NCBI GenBank assembly: GCA_022841465.1
Contig: JALHRL010000007.1
Span: forward strand, 73,791-137,790
Source: Bacteroidia bacterium
GTDB taxonomy: Bacteria; Bacteroidota; Bacteroidia; B-17B0; Aurantibacillaceae
Direction: 5' to 3'
Length of the DNA stretch: 64,000 bases
This document shows, piece after piece, positions 27,300 through 36,961 of the stretch. Under the pieces are notes generated by a model. The model had not been told where the DNA came from, made no database searches, and saw only the letters and a program-made list of their open reading frames with translations. Within the stretch, counting starts at the first letter, position 1. Each line of letters starts with the position of its first letter. The translations under genes and the position numbers were made by a program.

Positions 27300-27983
27300 A
27301 TGAAGAAATTTGTACTTGTATTTGCGTATGCTTTTTTGTGTTCAAAAATAAACGCGCAATCTTTCCATAAAGGCGCTTTAATTACCGATGCCAGAGCAGG
27401 TATAGAGGTTTATAATACTGAAGCAAAAATTACTTTTAATACCAACAATAGTAAAATAGACACAATTCAAACCGATAAAGCGGCTGATTTTCATTTTGGC
27501 CTAAGCGGAGAATATGGATTGCATAAGTATGTTGGAGTAGGCTTAGGGTTTAACCGGCATAATTTTTTATCTGAAAAAGATTCTGTTACCGGAACAAAAG
27601 ACAAAACAAATTCAACGGATATTTTTGCCTTAATAAATTTTCATCCGGTAACTACCAAAAAATTTGATTTGGTGATAGGAGCAGATATTGGATACTCTGC
27701 GTTTAAATTAAACAGCAACGACAGTGCAAACTTAATTGTAAAAGGAAAGGGAATGTACATGTCATGGTATTTAAACCCGCGCATTTACTTTGGTAATTTT
27801 GGAATTAATTTCCGATTATTCTCTCCTTATTTTTCATACAAAAACCTAAGCACCAATAACGAAGAGTTTAATAAAAATTTTACTTATAATCGATTAAAAG
27901 GATCAGCTGCCTGGGGTTTTAGTTTTGGTATACAATACAAGTTTTTAGGTAAAAAAGAAAACGAGGAGAAGAAGAAAGATTGA
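27300..27983 (+). CDS. Outer-membrane beta-barrel protein of unknown function
   Basis: This 227-residue protein has a signal peptide (MKKFVLVFAYAFLCSKINAQ) and alternating amphipathic strands. Gly/aromatic turns (G-V-G-L-G-F-N-R-H-N-F) and a terminal strand pair ending in F-G-I-Q-Y-K-F-L are typical of an eight-stranded porin-like barrel. I use the ATG at 27300 rather than a GTG two codons upstream. It follows the PorE-like gene by 49 bases on the same strand and is probably co-transcribed. The lysine/glutamate-rich tail is unusual for a barrel end. Confidence 0.7.
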   Translation: MKKFVLVFAYAFLCSKINAQSFHKGALITDARAGIEVYNTEAKITFNTNNSKIDTIQTDKAADFHFGLSGEYGLHKYVGVGLGFNRHNFLSEKDSVTGTKDKTNSTDIFALINFHPVTTKKFDLVIGADIGYSAFKLNSNDSANLIVKGKGMYMSWYLNPRIYFGNFGINFRLFSPYFSYKNLSTNNEEFNKNFTYNRLKGSAAWGFSFGIQYKFLGKKENEEKKKD

Positions 27984-27999
27984 CGAAACGCTTTTAAAA

Positions 28000-28584
28000 T
28001 TAATTAATTGTAATGGTATGTGTATAAACCGCGTTTTTTTGGTGAATATAAATATCGTAATAAAACTGACTTCCATTAACAGTATAAGAAATGGCAGTTT
28101 TCCCGTAGCCGTTTGCATTCAATAAATAAGGTAAAATGGTATCTTTATTTGGTATCGCGGTGTAATTGTATTGATGGTTGATGTTTATTAAGAAACTTGA
28201 AGGCGTTGAATTAATAATCCGAAATTGAATTTTTGCAGCAGGATTTAAATAGATATTAACTGTACTTTTTCTGTACTCAATATTGTAATTAAACTCTTGC
28301 GCCATTGAATAATAATTGGAAGAACTAGCAACAATATTATATTTAATACCAACAATCTTTCTGTATTTTAAATGATAAAATCCGTCTGCATCGGTTACCG
28401 TATTTGATTCCCAATCTTTATCTCCATCTTTCCAGTACAATTTAACTTTAGCATTGGCAATAGGTGTAATGGTACCATTTTCATACACCTTTCCTTCTAC
28501 ATTACCGAATCCATGTTTTTTACAGGCTGTTATTGAAATAAATAAGATTGAAAAAAGGAAATAAGTTTTTATAAATTTAAACAT
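28000..28584 (-). CDS. Lipoprotein with carboxypeptidase-regulatory-like domain
   Basis: The 194-residue protein has a signal with lipobox S-I-T-A-C-K-K. The first domain (about 27-115) is a Gly-initiated beta sandwich (N-V-E-G-K-V-Y-E-N-G, then T-D-A-D-G-F-Y-H-L) of the regulatory, transthyretin-like type. The second half is beta-rich and not recognised. It is the third gene after PorP/SprF and the OmpA-PD40 gene, 36 bases downstream, so it may be an accessory of that outer-membrane pair. Confidence 0.65.
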   Translation of the reverse strand: MFKFIKTYFLFSILFISITACKKHGFGNVEGKVYENGTITPIANAKVKLYWKDGDKDWESNTVTDADGFYHLKYRKIVGIKYNIVASSSNYYSMAQEFNYNIEYRKSTVNIYLNPAAKIQFRIINSTPSSFLININHQYNYTAIPNKDTILPYLLNANGYGKTAISYTVNGSQFYYDIYIHQKNAVYTHTITIN

Positions 28585-28620
28585 GAAAATAAAAGTTTTT
28601 ATTTGAATCTACATCAATTC

Positions 28621-30576
28621 CTATTCACCAAAACTTACCGCAATAATTTGAATTTTTCGTTCTCTTGCCGCAAAAGGGCTGTAAACTGAATTTTTCTTAT
28701 CCTTTAAATCATCACTTACTTTACTCATAGGTAATTCACCAATTTCAACATCTTCAAAAGTGATTTTTCCTTCAGCTGAATTGGGGTTATCTATGTATTT
28801 TAAAAACATTCCGCTTTTATATTCTGTAAAGTAATTTCGCAAGCTGCTTATACGTCGTTTTGCCAAATTAACATTGTAATCGGTACTCGCAAGCGGGCTA
28901 CAATAACCTTTCATGGTAATGGTAACCTTCTCGTTTTTCGCCAATACTTGCTCTAATAGTGAAGCAAACTTTGTTAATTCATTCATGCCTACATCAACAC
29001 TATCAGCAAAAAAATCTTCAATTTTTTCCTGTGCACGTTCTTTATCATCTTTTTCTAGTCCTGAACTGTATTCTCTTAAGTAATCTGGTTTTAATACTTT
29101 ATAATCATCATATGTTTTTTGATAATTTTTTTTAGTGCTAATAGCTTTTGTTTTAGGGTCGGGTTCATCGTTATGAAAATACAAGGTTAATGGAACCAAT
29201 ACTTTCATTTGTCCGGTTAGCATTTTCATGGTATCAACTGGTTCAGGTTGTTTTTGGCGAGGTTCTAGTTCATAACGGTAAATATCGTTACAGCAGTTTA
29301 ATTTATGTTCAAAGTAAGAACCAATTCTATTGCTTGATAAATACGCAAAACTCCCATCTTTGTTAATAGAATGATAAATATCGTTGTAACTGCTGTTTAT
29401 AGGATAGCCCATGTTAATGGGTGCAGAAAAACCGGTGTTATTAAATGTACTTCTAAAAATATCAAAGCCTCCCATTCCTTTGTGATAAGTGCTGCTGAAG
29501 TATAATGTTTTTTGATCGTTGTTAAACCAAGGGGTAATATCATCGTCCGGAGTATTTACAAGTGTTCCGGAGTTTATTGGTTTATCATAAGTTCCATCAC
29601 TTTTTTTATAAGCGTACCAGATATCGTAATTGCCTTGTCCGCCGGGTCTGTTACTTGCAAAAAATAAAAAAGTGCTATCGTTTATTTTACCGTAACAAGG
29701 TTGTGAAGTACTAAAACCTTTAACATTAATAGGCTCAGTCATTTTTTCCATAGGTTTCCATTTGTTGCCAACCAATTTACTTTCGTATAATTCGCAAACA
29801 TATTCAGTAGCATTTTTGTTGTTGCATCGTGAAATAATCATTTGCGTGTAATCATCGCTAAAGCAAATATTGGCGTTATGTAAGTAGGTGGCATTAATGT
29901 TTGTATCTAATGCTTTTACTTTTTGACGTATACCATTTACAATTTCAGAACTGTAAATTTTGTTTCGCGATTCAGGTTCGTCTTCCTGTCTTTTTATTTT
30001 TGTTCTTAACGATGAAAAGTAAAGTGTGCTGTCTTTTTCAAAAGCAGCATATTCACTTACTTTACTATTTACGCTGGTGTCTAAATGTGTTATGTTTACA
30101 TTAACGGGATTGCTTTTTAATATTTGGGCTAAGTCACAAGCATCTGCCTGTACTAAACTTTTAGCAACGAAGTATTTATACTTAGCATTTTTTACTTTAC
30201 TGGACTTGCTGAATTTTACGTACCACTTTTTCGCTTCTTTATATTGACCTTTGTATTGCAATATTTGCGCGCGATAAAAAAAGCAAAGCGGATATTTTTT
30301 TCCGTTATCCACCGCAATAACTTTACCGTACCAGTGGTTAGCAACGTCAATATCAAAATTTAATCTACTGGCTTCTGCATAACTGTAATTTACCGTAACA
30401 TTTGAGCTATCTCTGGCAACCAACTTACCATATAAAACGGCAGCGCTGTACCAATCTTTATTATTCATGGCTGCCTCTGCCTGAATTTTTAATGTTTTAT
30501 TAGACTGAGAAAATGCTGCAATAGAAATATAGCAAAAAAATAATAAATAGTATTTTGAAAGAAAGTGAATGCGCAT
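28621..30576 (-). CDS. TPR-PD40-OmpA protein paired with PorP/SprF
   Basis: The protein has a signal peptide (ends A-A-F-S-Q), TPR-like repeats (about 25-140) and PD40 propeller repeats (about 170-440, with G-G-Q-G-N-Y-D-I-W-Y and G-G-F-D-I-F-R). A C-terminal OmpA-like domain covers about 540-651. The peptidoglycan-binding motif is altered: G-Y-C-S-P-L-A-S stands where G-x-T-D is expected, although N-L-A-K-R-R-I-S-S-L is kept. It probably connects a surface complex to the wall. The ATG at 30576 lies 2 bases after the PorP/SprF stop and gives a clean signal peptide; a TTG start 21 bases upstream is less likely. Confidence 0.8.
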   Translation of the reverse strand: MRIHFLSKYYLLFFCYISIAAFSQSNKTLKIQAEAAMNNKDWYSAAVLYGKLVARDSSNVTVNYSYAEASRLNFDIDVANHWYGKVIAVDNGKKYPLCFFYRAQILQYKGQYKEAKKWYVKFSKSSKVKNAKYKYFVAKSLVQADACDLAQILKSNPVNVNITHLDTSVNSKVSEYAAFEKDSTLYFSSLRTKIKRQEDEPESRNKIYSSEIVNGIRQKVKALDTNINATYLHNANICFSDDYTQMIISRCNNKNATEYVCELYESKLVGNKWKPMEKMTEPINVKGFSTSQPCYGKINDSTFLFFASNRPGGQGNYDIWYAYKKSDGTYDKPINSGTLVNTPDDDITPWFNNDQKTLYFSSTYHKGMGGFDIFRSTFNNTGFSAPINMGYPINSSYNDIYHSINKDGSFAYLSSNRIGSYFEHKLNCCNDIYRYELEPRQKQPEPVDTMKMLTGQMKVLVPLTLYFHNDEPDPKTKAISTKKNYQKTYDDYKVLKPDYLREYSSGLEKDDKERAQEKIEDFFADSVDVGMNELTKFASLLEQVLAKNEKVTITMKGYCSPLASTDYNVNLAKRRISSLRNYFTEYKSGMFLKYIDNPNSAEGKITFEDVEIGELPMSKVSDDLKDKKNSVYSPFAARERKIQIIAVSFGE

Positions 30577-30578
30577 AA

Positions 30579-31595
30579 TTACATAAATACCGGGCAAGGT
30601 TTTGTTTTAATTACCGTTTGGTATTTTTTGAACATGATATAATTTACAAATATTTCAAATGCGCCACGGCGGTTGGTTGCGGCTGTAAACTTGCTAATGT
30701 TAATGTCGTAAGCAATTCCGATTTGTAAATTTTTAAAAGTATAACCTCCTCTTAAAATAATGGCGTCTTTTGCTCTAAAACTTAAGCCACCTAAAATGGC
30801 CTGATTAGCATCTTTGTTTAAATAATGTTTAACGGATACATGAGGTATTAATTCGTTGTATTTACCTTGGCGGTTGTAAAGTAATTCAGCAACTATATCA
30901 TCTTTAAAGGTAATGGGGGTAATGTAAGACACATAATTACTTAATTTAAAATCTAACCGGCTTACATCATTTCCTTGGTAAGTAATGGTAGGAGAGGTAA
31001 GGTGGTTAGCGCTTATTCCATAAATTACTCTGTGTTTGTTATTAATAATATATTGTGCGGCAACACCTAAATTAAAATCACCAAAATTAAATCTAGTCCA
31101 TTGAAAATTTTCACCGGTACCTGCGTTTTTATAATAATTTAAACCGTCAAATTGATTATCAAATGTCATGCGGTTGTAATCAAAACCAACAGAACAGTAT
31201 CCTAAATTTAAGCCCATTGATATTTGCAGAGAACTATCTTCTTTAGCGTTATAAATATAACTACCGCTTAAATAAATTTGTGTGGTTCCATATCTTGCAT
31301 CACCGGCTACATCGCTATTAAATAAAATCCCAACTCCTGCAGCATCTCTGGTTTGGCTGCTTGGGCGAAACCTTGATTCACCATTCATGCTAATGGTAGA
31401 ATAAGGTACAGGAACGCTTTGCCACTGGCTTCTGTAAATTGCTCCTACGCGATAATCTCCATTAAAAAACCCGGTAAAAGCAGGGTTAAGGTTAAGAAGC
31501 GAGCCGTTAAATTGAGAAAAGTGAATATCCTGGGCCTTCACAAGTGTTACGAGTGTTAAAGCCAGAATTAAATAAACATTTCTTAAAGTAAACAT
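30579..31595 (-). CDS. PorP/SprF family type IX secretion membrane protein
   Basis: Members are outer-membrane beta-barrels that help secrete or hold T9SS cargo at the surface; SprF does this for the SprB adhesin. The family hallmarks are visible after the signal peptide: Q-D-I-H-F-S-Q-F, then L-N-L-N-P-A-F-T-G and Y-R-V-G-A-I-Y-R-S-Q-W. The ending strand is F-E-I-F-V-N-Y. I use the ATG at 31595; the TTG at 31604 would overlap the -7 box. It heads a three-gene run with an OmpA-PD40 protein and a lipoprotein, but no CHU_C cargo gene is adjacent here. Confidence 0.88.
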   Translation of the reverse strand: MFTLRNVYLILALTLVTLVKAQDIHFSQFNGSLLNLNPAFTGFFNGDYRVGAIYRSQWQSVPVPYSTISMNGESRFRPSSQTRDAAGVGILFNSDVAGDARYGTTQIYLSGSYIYNAKEDSSLQISMGLNLGYCSVGFDYNRMTFDNQFDGLNYYKNAGTGENFQWTRFNFGDFNLGVAAQYIINNKHRVIYGISANHLTSPTITYQGNDVSRLDFKLSNYVSYITPITFKDDIVAELLYNRQGKYNELIPHVSVKHYLNKDANQAILGGLSFRAKDAIILRGGYTFKNLQIGIAYDINISKFTAATNRRGAFEIFVNYIMFKKYQTVIKTKPCPVFM

Positions 31596-31601
31596 TACTA
31601 A

Positions 31602-31609
31602 CAAATATA
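31602..31609 (-). promoter_or_regulatory. Putative -7 element of the PorP/SprF gene
   Basis: TATATTTG on the minus strand matches TAnnTTTG exactly and ends 7 bases before the ATG, so the transcript would be almost leaderless. No TTG lies at the expected distance upstream. Confidence 0.4.
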
Positions 31610-31677
31610 GTAATTTACTTGCTTATTTAAAAGCGATTAAAAACAATGAAATAGCTTGAAAAATGTTTAATTAAACT

Positions 31678-32727
31678 TTACTTTTTTTCTTTAGCAAGAA
31701 TTACAAACACCGGAAAGTGATCGCTATAACCGCCCTGGTATTGTGCGCCACCATAGGTTCTAAAAGGATAGCCTTTAAAGTTTCCAAAATCTGATTTTAG
31801 AAAGGGCTTATTGTAAATTCTAACAGAGTAATATTGCCAGGTTTCATAATCGCCCGGTATAAGTGGGTGATTCAGCATAATTTGATCAAATAAATTCCAA
31901 CTGTCTCTCCATGCTAAACTACCTGTTCCTTCCTCATATAATTTTTCCATGGGGTTAAAATATTCGGTGGGTTTGTTTAAACTAATATCATTGTATGTTT
32001 TAATATATTTTTTTACGCATTCGTTCACAGGATCATCATTTAAATCACCCATTATTAAAATTTTTGTTTTCGGATTTTGTGCAACAATGCTATCAGCAAT
32101 ATGCCGTGCTACTCTGGCAGCTTCATTTCTATTGGGTCTGCTGGCCAATTCTCCTCCACGTCTGCTTGGCCAATGGTTAACTAATACACTCATGGGTTCA
32201 CCATCAAAAATTCCACTAACTACTAAAATATCGCGTGTTTTATAGGCAGAATCGGTTACTAAAGTAACTTTGTAAGAAACAGATTTGGTTGGTTTAAAAT
32301 AACTGGGGTTATAAATAAAGGAGGGGTCAACGCCGCGAATATCCGGACCTTCTAAATGAATTACTTTATAATTTCTTTTTTTAATTCGTTCGTTTTTTAC
32401 TAAATCTTCAACAACACTTTTGTTTTCTACTTCGCAAAGTCCTAAAATTGCTACACCATCGGGGGTTGCATCGGTTGCCATTTTACTTATCACTTCCGCA
32501 AGTCGGTCAATTTTAGTCCAATATCTTTCACCATTCCATGCATTTTTACCGCTGGGTGTAAATTCTTCATCATTTTTCCAAACGTCATTTAATGTATCGT
32601 AAAGGTTTTCTACATTGTAAAATCCAATTGCGGAAATAAAGTAATTTTTCTTTTTATCTAATTTTTGTGCATTTAAAATGCAAGTAAAAACCAAAAGAAA
32701 GCTTAGGTATTTTAATTTTGTATTCAT
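31678..32727 (-). CDS. Secreted endonuclease/exonuclease/phosphatase family protein
   Basis: The 349-residue exported protein (signal ends I-L-N-A-Q) has the four-layered EEP fold motifs. These are F-Y-N-V-E-N-L-Y-D-T (metal-binding Asn/Glu), V-N-H-W-P-S-R, I-M-G-D-L-N-D-D-P and the final S-D-H-F-P-V. Such enzymes cut DNA, RNA or phosphoesters. I use the ATG at 32727; an upstream TTG adds five residues. It is divergent from a TonB-dependent receptor plus DUF5689 lipoprotein, a combination I recall from other Bacteroidota, which hints at extracellular phosphoester or nucleic acid scavenging. Confidence 0.88.
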   Translation of the reverse strand: MNTKLKYLSFLLVFTCILNAQKLDKKKNYFISAIGFYNVENLYDTLNDVWKNDEEFTPSGKNAWNGERYWTKIDRLAEVISKMATDATPDGVAILGLCEVENKSVVEDLVKNERIKKRNYKVIHLEGPDIRGVDPSFIYNPSYFKPTKSVSYKVTLVTDSAYKTRDILVVSGIFDGEPMSVLVNHWPSRRGGELASRPNRNEAARVARHIADSIVAQNPKTKILIMGDLNDDPVNECVKKYIKTYNDISLNKPTEYFNPMEKLYEEGTGSLAWRDSWNLFDQIMLNHPLIPGDYETWQYYSVRIYNKPFLKSDFGNFKGYPFRTYGGAQYQGGYSDHFPVFVILAKEKK

Positions 32728-32739
32728 CGTTTTCGGTTT

Positions 32740-32747
32740 CAAAAGTA
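32740..32747 (-). promoter_or_regulatory. Putative -7 element of the EEP gene
   Basis: TACTTTTG on the minus strand matches TAnnTTTG and ends 13 bases before the ATG at 32727. A second box, TATATTTG, lies farther upstream at 32803-32810. No clear -33 TTG is seen for either. Confidence 0.35.
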
Positions 32748-32895
32748 ATAATATTTCTTACACGCTATTTTCTGTTAAAAAATTTCAGTTAAAGCCATTT
32801 AGCAAATATAAAGCCTCAAACAACATGCCCAATGCTATTCAGAAATTGTAAAGTAATGTTAATAATTCGTTAATACTGCTTGATTTAAATCTTTC

Positions 32896-32903
32896 TATAT
32901 TTG
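32896..32903 (+). promoter_or_regulatory. Putative -7 element of the TonB receptor operon
   Basis: TATATTTG matches the -7 consensus exactly and lies 112 bases before the ATG at 33016. That leaves an unusually long leader of about 105 bases in this otherwise featureless 288-base gap. The -33 TTG is not well placed: the nearest is at 32880-32882, only 13 bases away. Confidence 0.35.
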
Positions 32904-33015
32904 GCTCGTTAAAAGCTAAAAGTGATCACCCTTGAGGTTTATATTGGGTTCTCTATTTATAAAACCGAAGCCGCTTTAAGTTTACACGATTAAAAATCTA
33001 AATAAGCGTATTTAA

Positions 33016-35556
33016 ATGATAGTAAAGAAAACAGGTTGTTCATTATTGCTGATGATAATGGTGATAATTGTGCAAGGACAAACCGATTCATCCTTAGTTA
33101 ATGGGAGCGATTATGATACAACAGCCCGAAAATTTAACATTCCAATTTTTAGTACTTCAGGTGGAGAGGTAGATGGTGATTTAGATCAACAAGATGTTTC
33201 TTCTTTATTAATGTCGAGCCGTGATGTATTTACACAGTTTGCAAGTTTTCAATGGGGTGCTGCGCGATATAGAATGCGCGGTTACATGGCCGAAAACCAG
33301 CAGGTAATGATTAACGGAGTTAACGTAAATAATTTAGAAACAGGTTTTAGTGCTTGGAGTAATTGGGGAGGATTAAATAACGTAACTCGTTTTGTAGAAA
33401 CACGCATTGGAAATGTAGCTAACAGATTAGGTTTTTCAGGCCCGGGAGGATATACTAATATTGATTCAAAGGCTTCTTCTTTTAGAAAAGGATCTACCGT
33501 TTCTTATGCCCTTGCAAATAGAATTTTTAGAAACAGAATTATGGCAACCACTTCAACCGGTATGATGGAAAACGGTTGGGCATTTACATTATCGGCGTCA
33601 AGCAGAAACGGAAATCAAGTTTATATACCGGGTACTCATTTTAACGCCAGTGCTTTTTATATTTCAGTAGATAAAAGATTACACGATAAACATTTATTAA
33701 GTTTTACAGGATTTGTTGCGCCCGTTGAGCAAGGTAGAGCTGGCGCCGCACAATTAGAAACTTTTGAATTAACCGATAACAATTATTACAATCCTTTGTG
33801 GGGTTATCAATCAGGTAAAGTAAGAAACGCTGCCATCAGCAGAACCACGCGCCCTATGTTAATGCTTACCCATCAATATAATATTGGGGCAAGTGAACAT
33901 TTAACAACTACGTTTTTTTCTAATTTCGGGAAATCGGGATATACCGGATTAAACTGGAACGATGCGCCAAATCCACGTCCCGATTATTATCGTTATCTGC
34001 CCAGTTGGTTTTATTTATCAGGTGATACCGCAATGGGAGATACTTTTAAAAACAATTGGCAAAATAATCCCAATACAACAGCGCAAATTGATTGGGATAG
34101 ATTAATTTCCATGAACCAAGCAAATTTATATACCGACCCAAGCATGGTAGGGCAAACAATTAATACTACAGAAACAAGAGCACGATATATTTTAGAAAAC
34201 AGAATAGAAAATTTAATGAGTTTAGGTTTAAACTCTGTTTATAATAAGCGTATTGATAAATTATTTATTAGCGCCGGCTTTAATGCAAATATTTATAAAA
34301 ACAGAAAGTATAAAGAATTAGAAGATTTATTAGGTGCAACTTTTTGGATTGATGTAGATCAATTTGCAGAAAATTTGGGTGTGGAAGAATCTTTTCAGCA
34401 AAATGATTTAGATAACCCTAATAAAAAAATTTACCAAGGAGATAGGTTTGGTTACGATTATTCTATTAATATTAATAGAGCAGAAATATGGGGACAAGCA
34501 GAATACTCTTTTAGTAAACTAGATGTTTATGGCGGACTTACACTTAACAGCAGTCAAATTTGGCGCGAAGGCTTTGTGGCCAATGGTAAATTCCCTACAT
34601 CTAGCAAAGGAAAAAGTGAAGTGCTTAATTTTTTAAATTACGGATTAAAAGGTGGCGCTACGTATAAAATAAATGGAAGAAACTTTATTACTGCTAATGG
34701 AAGTTATTTAACCAGAACCCCTGAAGCAAACAACGTGTTTATTTCACCTCGTGTTAGAAACGATGCAGTGGCCGGTGTAACAAACGAAAAAGTATTGTCT
34801 GGCGATTTAAATTACATGGCTAAATTCCCTGCGTTTAAATTAAGAGTAACAACTTATTATACTAAAATAAGTGATCAAACTTGGTTACGTTCTTACTGGC
34901 ACGATGAATTTAATAACATGGTGAATTATATTATGACGGATGTTGACCAAACGCATTCAGGAATTGAAATTGGTATTGAAAAAGTTTTATTTGTATCGCA
35001 CACCATTCAAGGTGCCTTTGGTTATGGTCAGTTTGTATACAGCAACAGGCCAATTGCCCAAGCATATCAAGATAATAACAGCGTAAAATTATTTAACAAC
35101 AGACCGGTTTATTTGGTAAATTATAGAATGGGTAATGGTCCGCAAATGACAGCTGGATTAGGTTACACGTATAACGGTAAAAAATTCTGGTATGCAGGTG
35201 TGTACTTTAATTACTTCGATAAAATTTATTTAGAACCAAATCCGGATAGAAGAACACAAGAATCGGGCGGTAAGTTTCAGGAAAATGAGTTAGAACAAGC
35301 TCAAGAAATAATTGGTCAAGAGCAGTTGCCAAGTTATTATTTAGTTAACATGAATGCAGGAAAGTCATTTAGAATTGCTAAAAAATATTTTTTACGTTTT
35401 AATGCAAGTGTAAACAATGTATTAAATAATAAAAATATTATTTCAGGAGGCTTTGAGCAATTACGTTGGGATATGGCAGTGTTAAATAAATTTCCAAATA
35501 AATATTATTATATGATGGGTACTACATTTATGGCATCAGTAAGTTTTAGTTTTTAA
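33016..35556 (+). CDS. TonB-dependent outer-membrane receptor
   Basis: The 846-residue protein has a signal peptide and a short extension. A plug domain follows at about 55-165 (R-Y-R-M-R-G-Y-M-A-E-N-Q-Q-V-M-I-N-G-V, then G-G-L-N-N-V-T-R). The large barrel ends in an aromatic strand M-A-S-V-S-F-S-F. It lacks the N-terminal carboxypeptidase-regulatory domain of SusC-type receptors. It imports an unknown ligand with energy from TonB-ExbBD. A DUF5689 lipoprotein follows after 18 bases, like a surface-lipoprotein partner, and a nuclease-family enzyme is divergent upstream. Confidence 0.9.
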   Translation: MIVKKTGCSLLLMIMVIIVQGQTDSSLVNGSDYDTTARKFNIPIFSTSGGEVDGDLDQQDVSSLLMSSRDVFTQFASFQWGAARYRMRGYMAENQQVMINGVNVNNLETGFSAWSNWGGLNNVTRFVETRIGNVANRLGFSGPGGYTNIDSKASSFRKGSTVSYALANRIFRNRIMATTSTGMMENGWAFTLSASSRNGNQVYIPGTHFNASAFYISVDKRLHDKHLLSFTGFVAPVEQGRAGAAQLETFELTDNNYYNPLWGYQSGKVRNAAISRTTRPMLMLTHQYNIGASEHLTTTFFSNFGKSGYTGLNWNDAPNPRPDYYRYLPSWFYLSGDTAMGDTFKNNWQNNPNTTAQIDWDRLISMNQANLYTDPSMVGQTINTTETRARYILENRIENLMSLGLNSVYNKRIDKLFISAGFNANIYKNRKYKELEDLLGATFWIDVDQFAENLGVEESFQQNDLDNPNKKIYQGDRFGYDYSININRAEIWGQAEYSFSKLDVYGGLTLNSSQIWREGFVANGKFPTSSKGKSEVLNFLNYGLKGGATYKINGRNFITANGSYLTRTPEANNVFISPRVRNDAVAGVTNEKVLSGDLNYMAKFPAFKLRVTTYYTKISDQTWLRSYWHDEFNNMVNYIMTDVDQTHSGIEIGIEKVLFVSHTIQGAFGYGQFVYSNRPIAQAYQDNNSVKLFNNRPVYLVNYRMGNGPQMTAGLGYTYNGKKFWYAGVYFNYFDKIYLEPNPDRRTQESGGKFQENELEQAQEIIGQEQLPSYYLVNMNAGKSFRIAKKYFLRFNASVNNVLNNKNIISGGFEQLRWDMAVLNKFPNKYYYMMGTTFMASVSFSF

Positions 35557-35574
35557 TTTTAAGAAATCAATATA

Positions 35575-36906
35575 ATGAAAAAATCAATTTTATTTTTATC
35601 CGTTTTAGTAATAGGGCTGTTAACGTTTAATTCATGTAAGAAAGAATACGATAATCCTCCTTTAAAACAAGTGAATGATGGGGCGCAATTGTTTGTACAA
35701 CAATTAAAGCTAAGAGTACCCAATAGCCCAAGCAGTTATAAAATGGCCGGCGGAGATACAAATTTGTATGCAACAGTAATAGCTGACGAATTAAGCGGAA
35801 ATATTTACAAGCAGATTTTTGTTAAAGATGCTACCGGTGCTGCCATACAAATTAACCTGGTGAACAGTGGAGGTTTGTATGTGGGTGATAAAATTAGAAT
35901 AAACCTGAACAATAAATACCTAGTAAATGCAAACAACATGATTTACATTGATTCGGTAGATGTAGAAAAAAGTGTGGTAAAAATTTCAACCGGCAATGCA
36001 GTAGCTCCAAAAGTTGTTACTTTAAGTCAGGTTTTGTTAGGTACCTCACCAACTTCGTCAAACAGTTTACAATCGCAATTAATTCAATTAAATGATGTTG
36101 AGTTTTCATCTTTATACAAAGGTGTTCCTTATGCTGATGCTATTGGTAAAGCTTCATTAAATCGTTTAATAACGGCTTGTGGAAGCGGTTCATCAACCTT
36201 AACGGTTCGTACTAGTGGTTATGCCAACTTTGCCAGCAAGTTAACCCCAACCGGAAACGGAAGCATGATTGCCATTGTAACACAATACAACAGCACTATG
36301 CAGTTAACCATTCGTAATTACAACGAGGTTCAAATGAATGGAAGTGGTTGTCCAACTCCTACCTATCAAATTGGAACACCGGTAAGTTCTATTAACGAAG
36401 ATTTTAATAGTATTGCTGTTACAAATCAGGTGTATGCTAATACCGGCTGGTTAAACATTGCTCAAGATGGAAACGCAGTTTGGAAAACAGATATAAACGG
36501 AGCTACAAAAACCCTTAAAGCTACAGCCTTTGGAAGTGGAGATGCCAGTACCTCTATGTGGTTAATAACACCTCCGGTAATTTACACCAACACCATGACA
36601 CTTTCTTTCACAACAGCTTTTGGTTTTTGGGATTCTGGCCATCCGAATGCAATTATGGCTTATGTTTCTACTAACTACGATGGTACAAATTTAAACACAG
36701 CTAACTGGACAGCAGTTCCGGCAAGCTACGCGAATGGTACGGGTAATTTTTATCCTAACGGTTCAACCAATTCAGGAACCATTACCTTAAATTCAATAGG
36801 AATATTAAGCGGGTACAGCGGAAATTTCTTTGTTGGATTTAAATATACCGGAACAGCAGGTTCGTTTGATTCTAATATTTATTTAGACAATGTTTTGGTT
36901 CAGTAA
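35575..36906 (+). CDS. DUF5689 surface lipoprotein with choice-of-anchor domain
   Basis: The 443-residue lipoprotein has lipobox T-F-N-S-C-K-K near residue 21. The DUF5689 domain (about 30-255) contains an OB-like region with A-D-E-L-S-G-N-I-Y-K-Q-I-F-V-K-D. A jelly-roll domain of the cleaved-adhesin/choice-of-anchor type follows (about 268-443, with F-N-S-I-A-V, W-L-I-T-P-P-V and I-Y-L-D-N-V). It is co-transcribed with the TonB receptor and ends at a terminator. A ligand-capture lid role, like SusD, is an inference from context. Confidence 0.8.
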   Translation: MKKSILFLSVLVIGLLTFNSCKKEYDNPPLKQVNDGAQLFVQQLKLRVPNSPSSYKMAGGDTNLYATVIADELSGNIYKQIFVKDATGAAIQINLVNSGGLYVGDKIRINLNNKYLVNANNMIYIDSVDVEKSVVKISTGNAVAPKVVTLSQVLLGTSPTSSNSLQSQLIQLNDVEFSSLYKGVPYADAIGKASLNRLITACGSGSSTLTVRTSGYANFASKLTPTGNGSMIAIVTQYNSTMQLTIRNYNEVQMNGSGCPTPTYQIGTPVSSINEDFNSIAVTNQVYANTGWLNIAQDGNAVWKTDINGATKTLKATAFGSGDASTSMWLITPPVIYTNTMTLSFTTAFGFWDSGHPNAIMAYVSTNYDGTNLNTANWTAVPASYANGTGNFYPNGSTNSGTITLNSIGILSGYSGNFFVGFKYTGTAGSFDSNIYLDNVLVQ

Positions 36907-36931
36907 AAAGATTAAACATTAATTTAAAACG

Positions 36932-36961
36932 GAACTACTAAGCAATTGGTAGTTCTTTTTT
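36932..36961 (+). terminator. Terminator of the receptor operon
   Basis: A stem of seven to nine pairs (GAACTAC at 36932-36938 with GTAGTTC at 36949-36955) is followed by a T-run of six. It sits between convergent transcription units. Confidence 0.8.
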
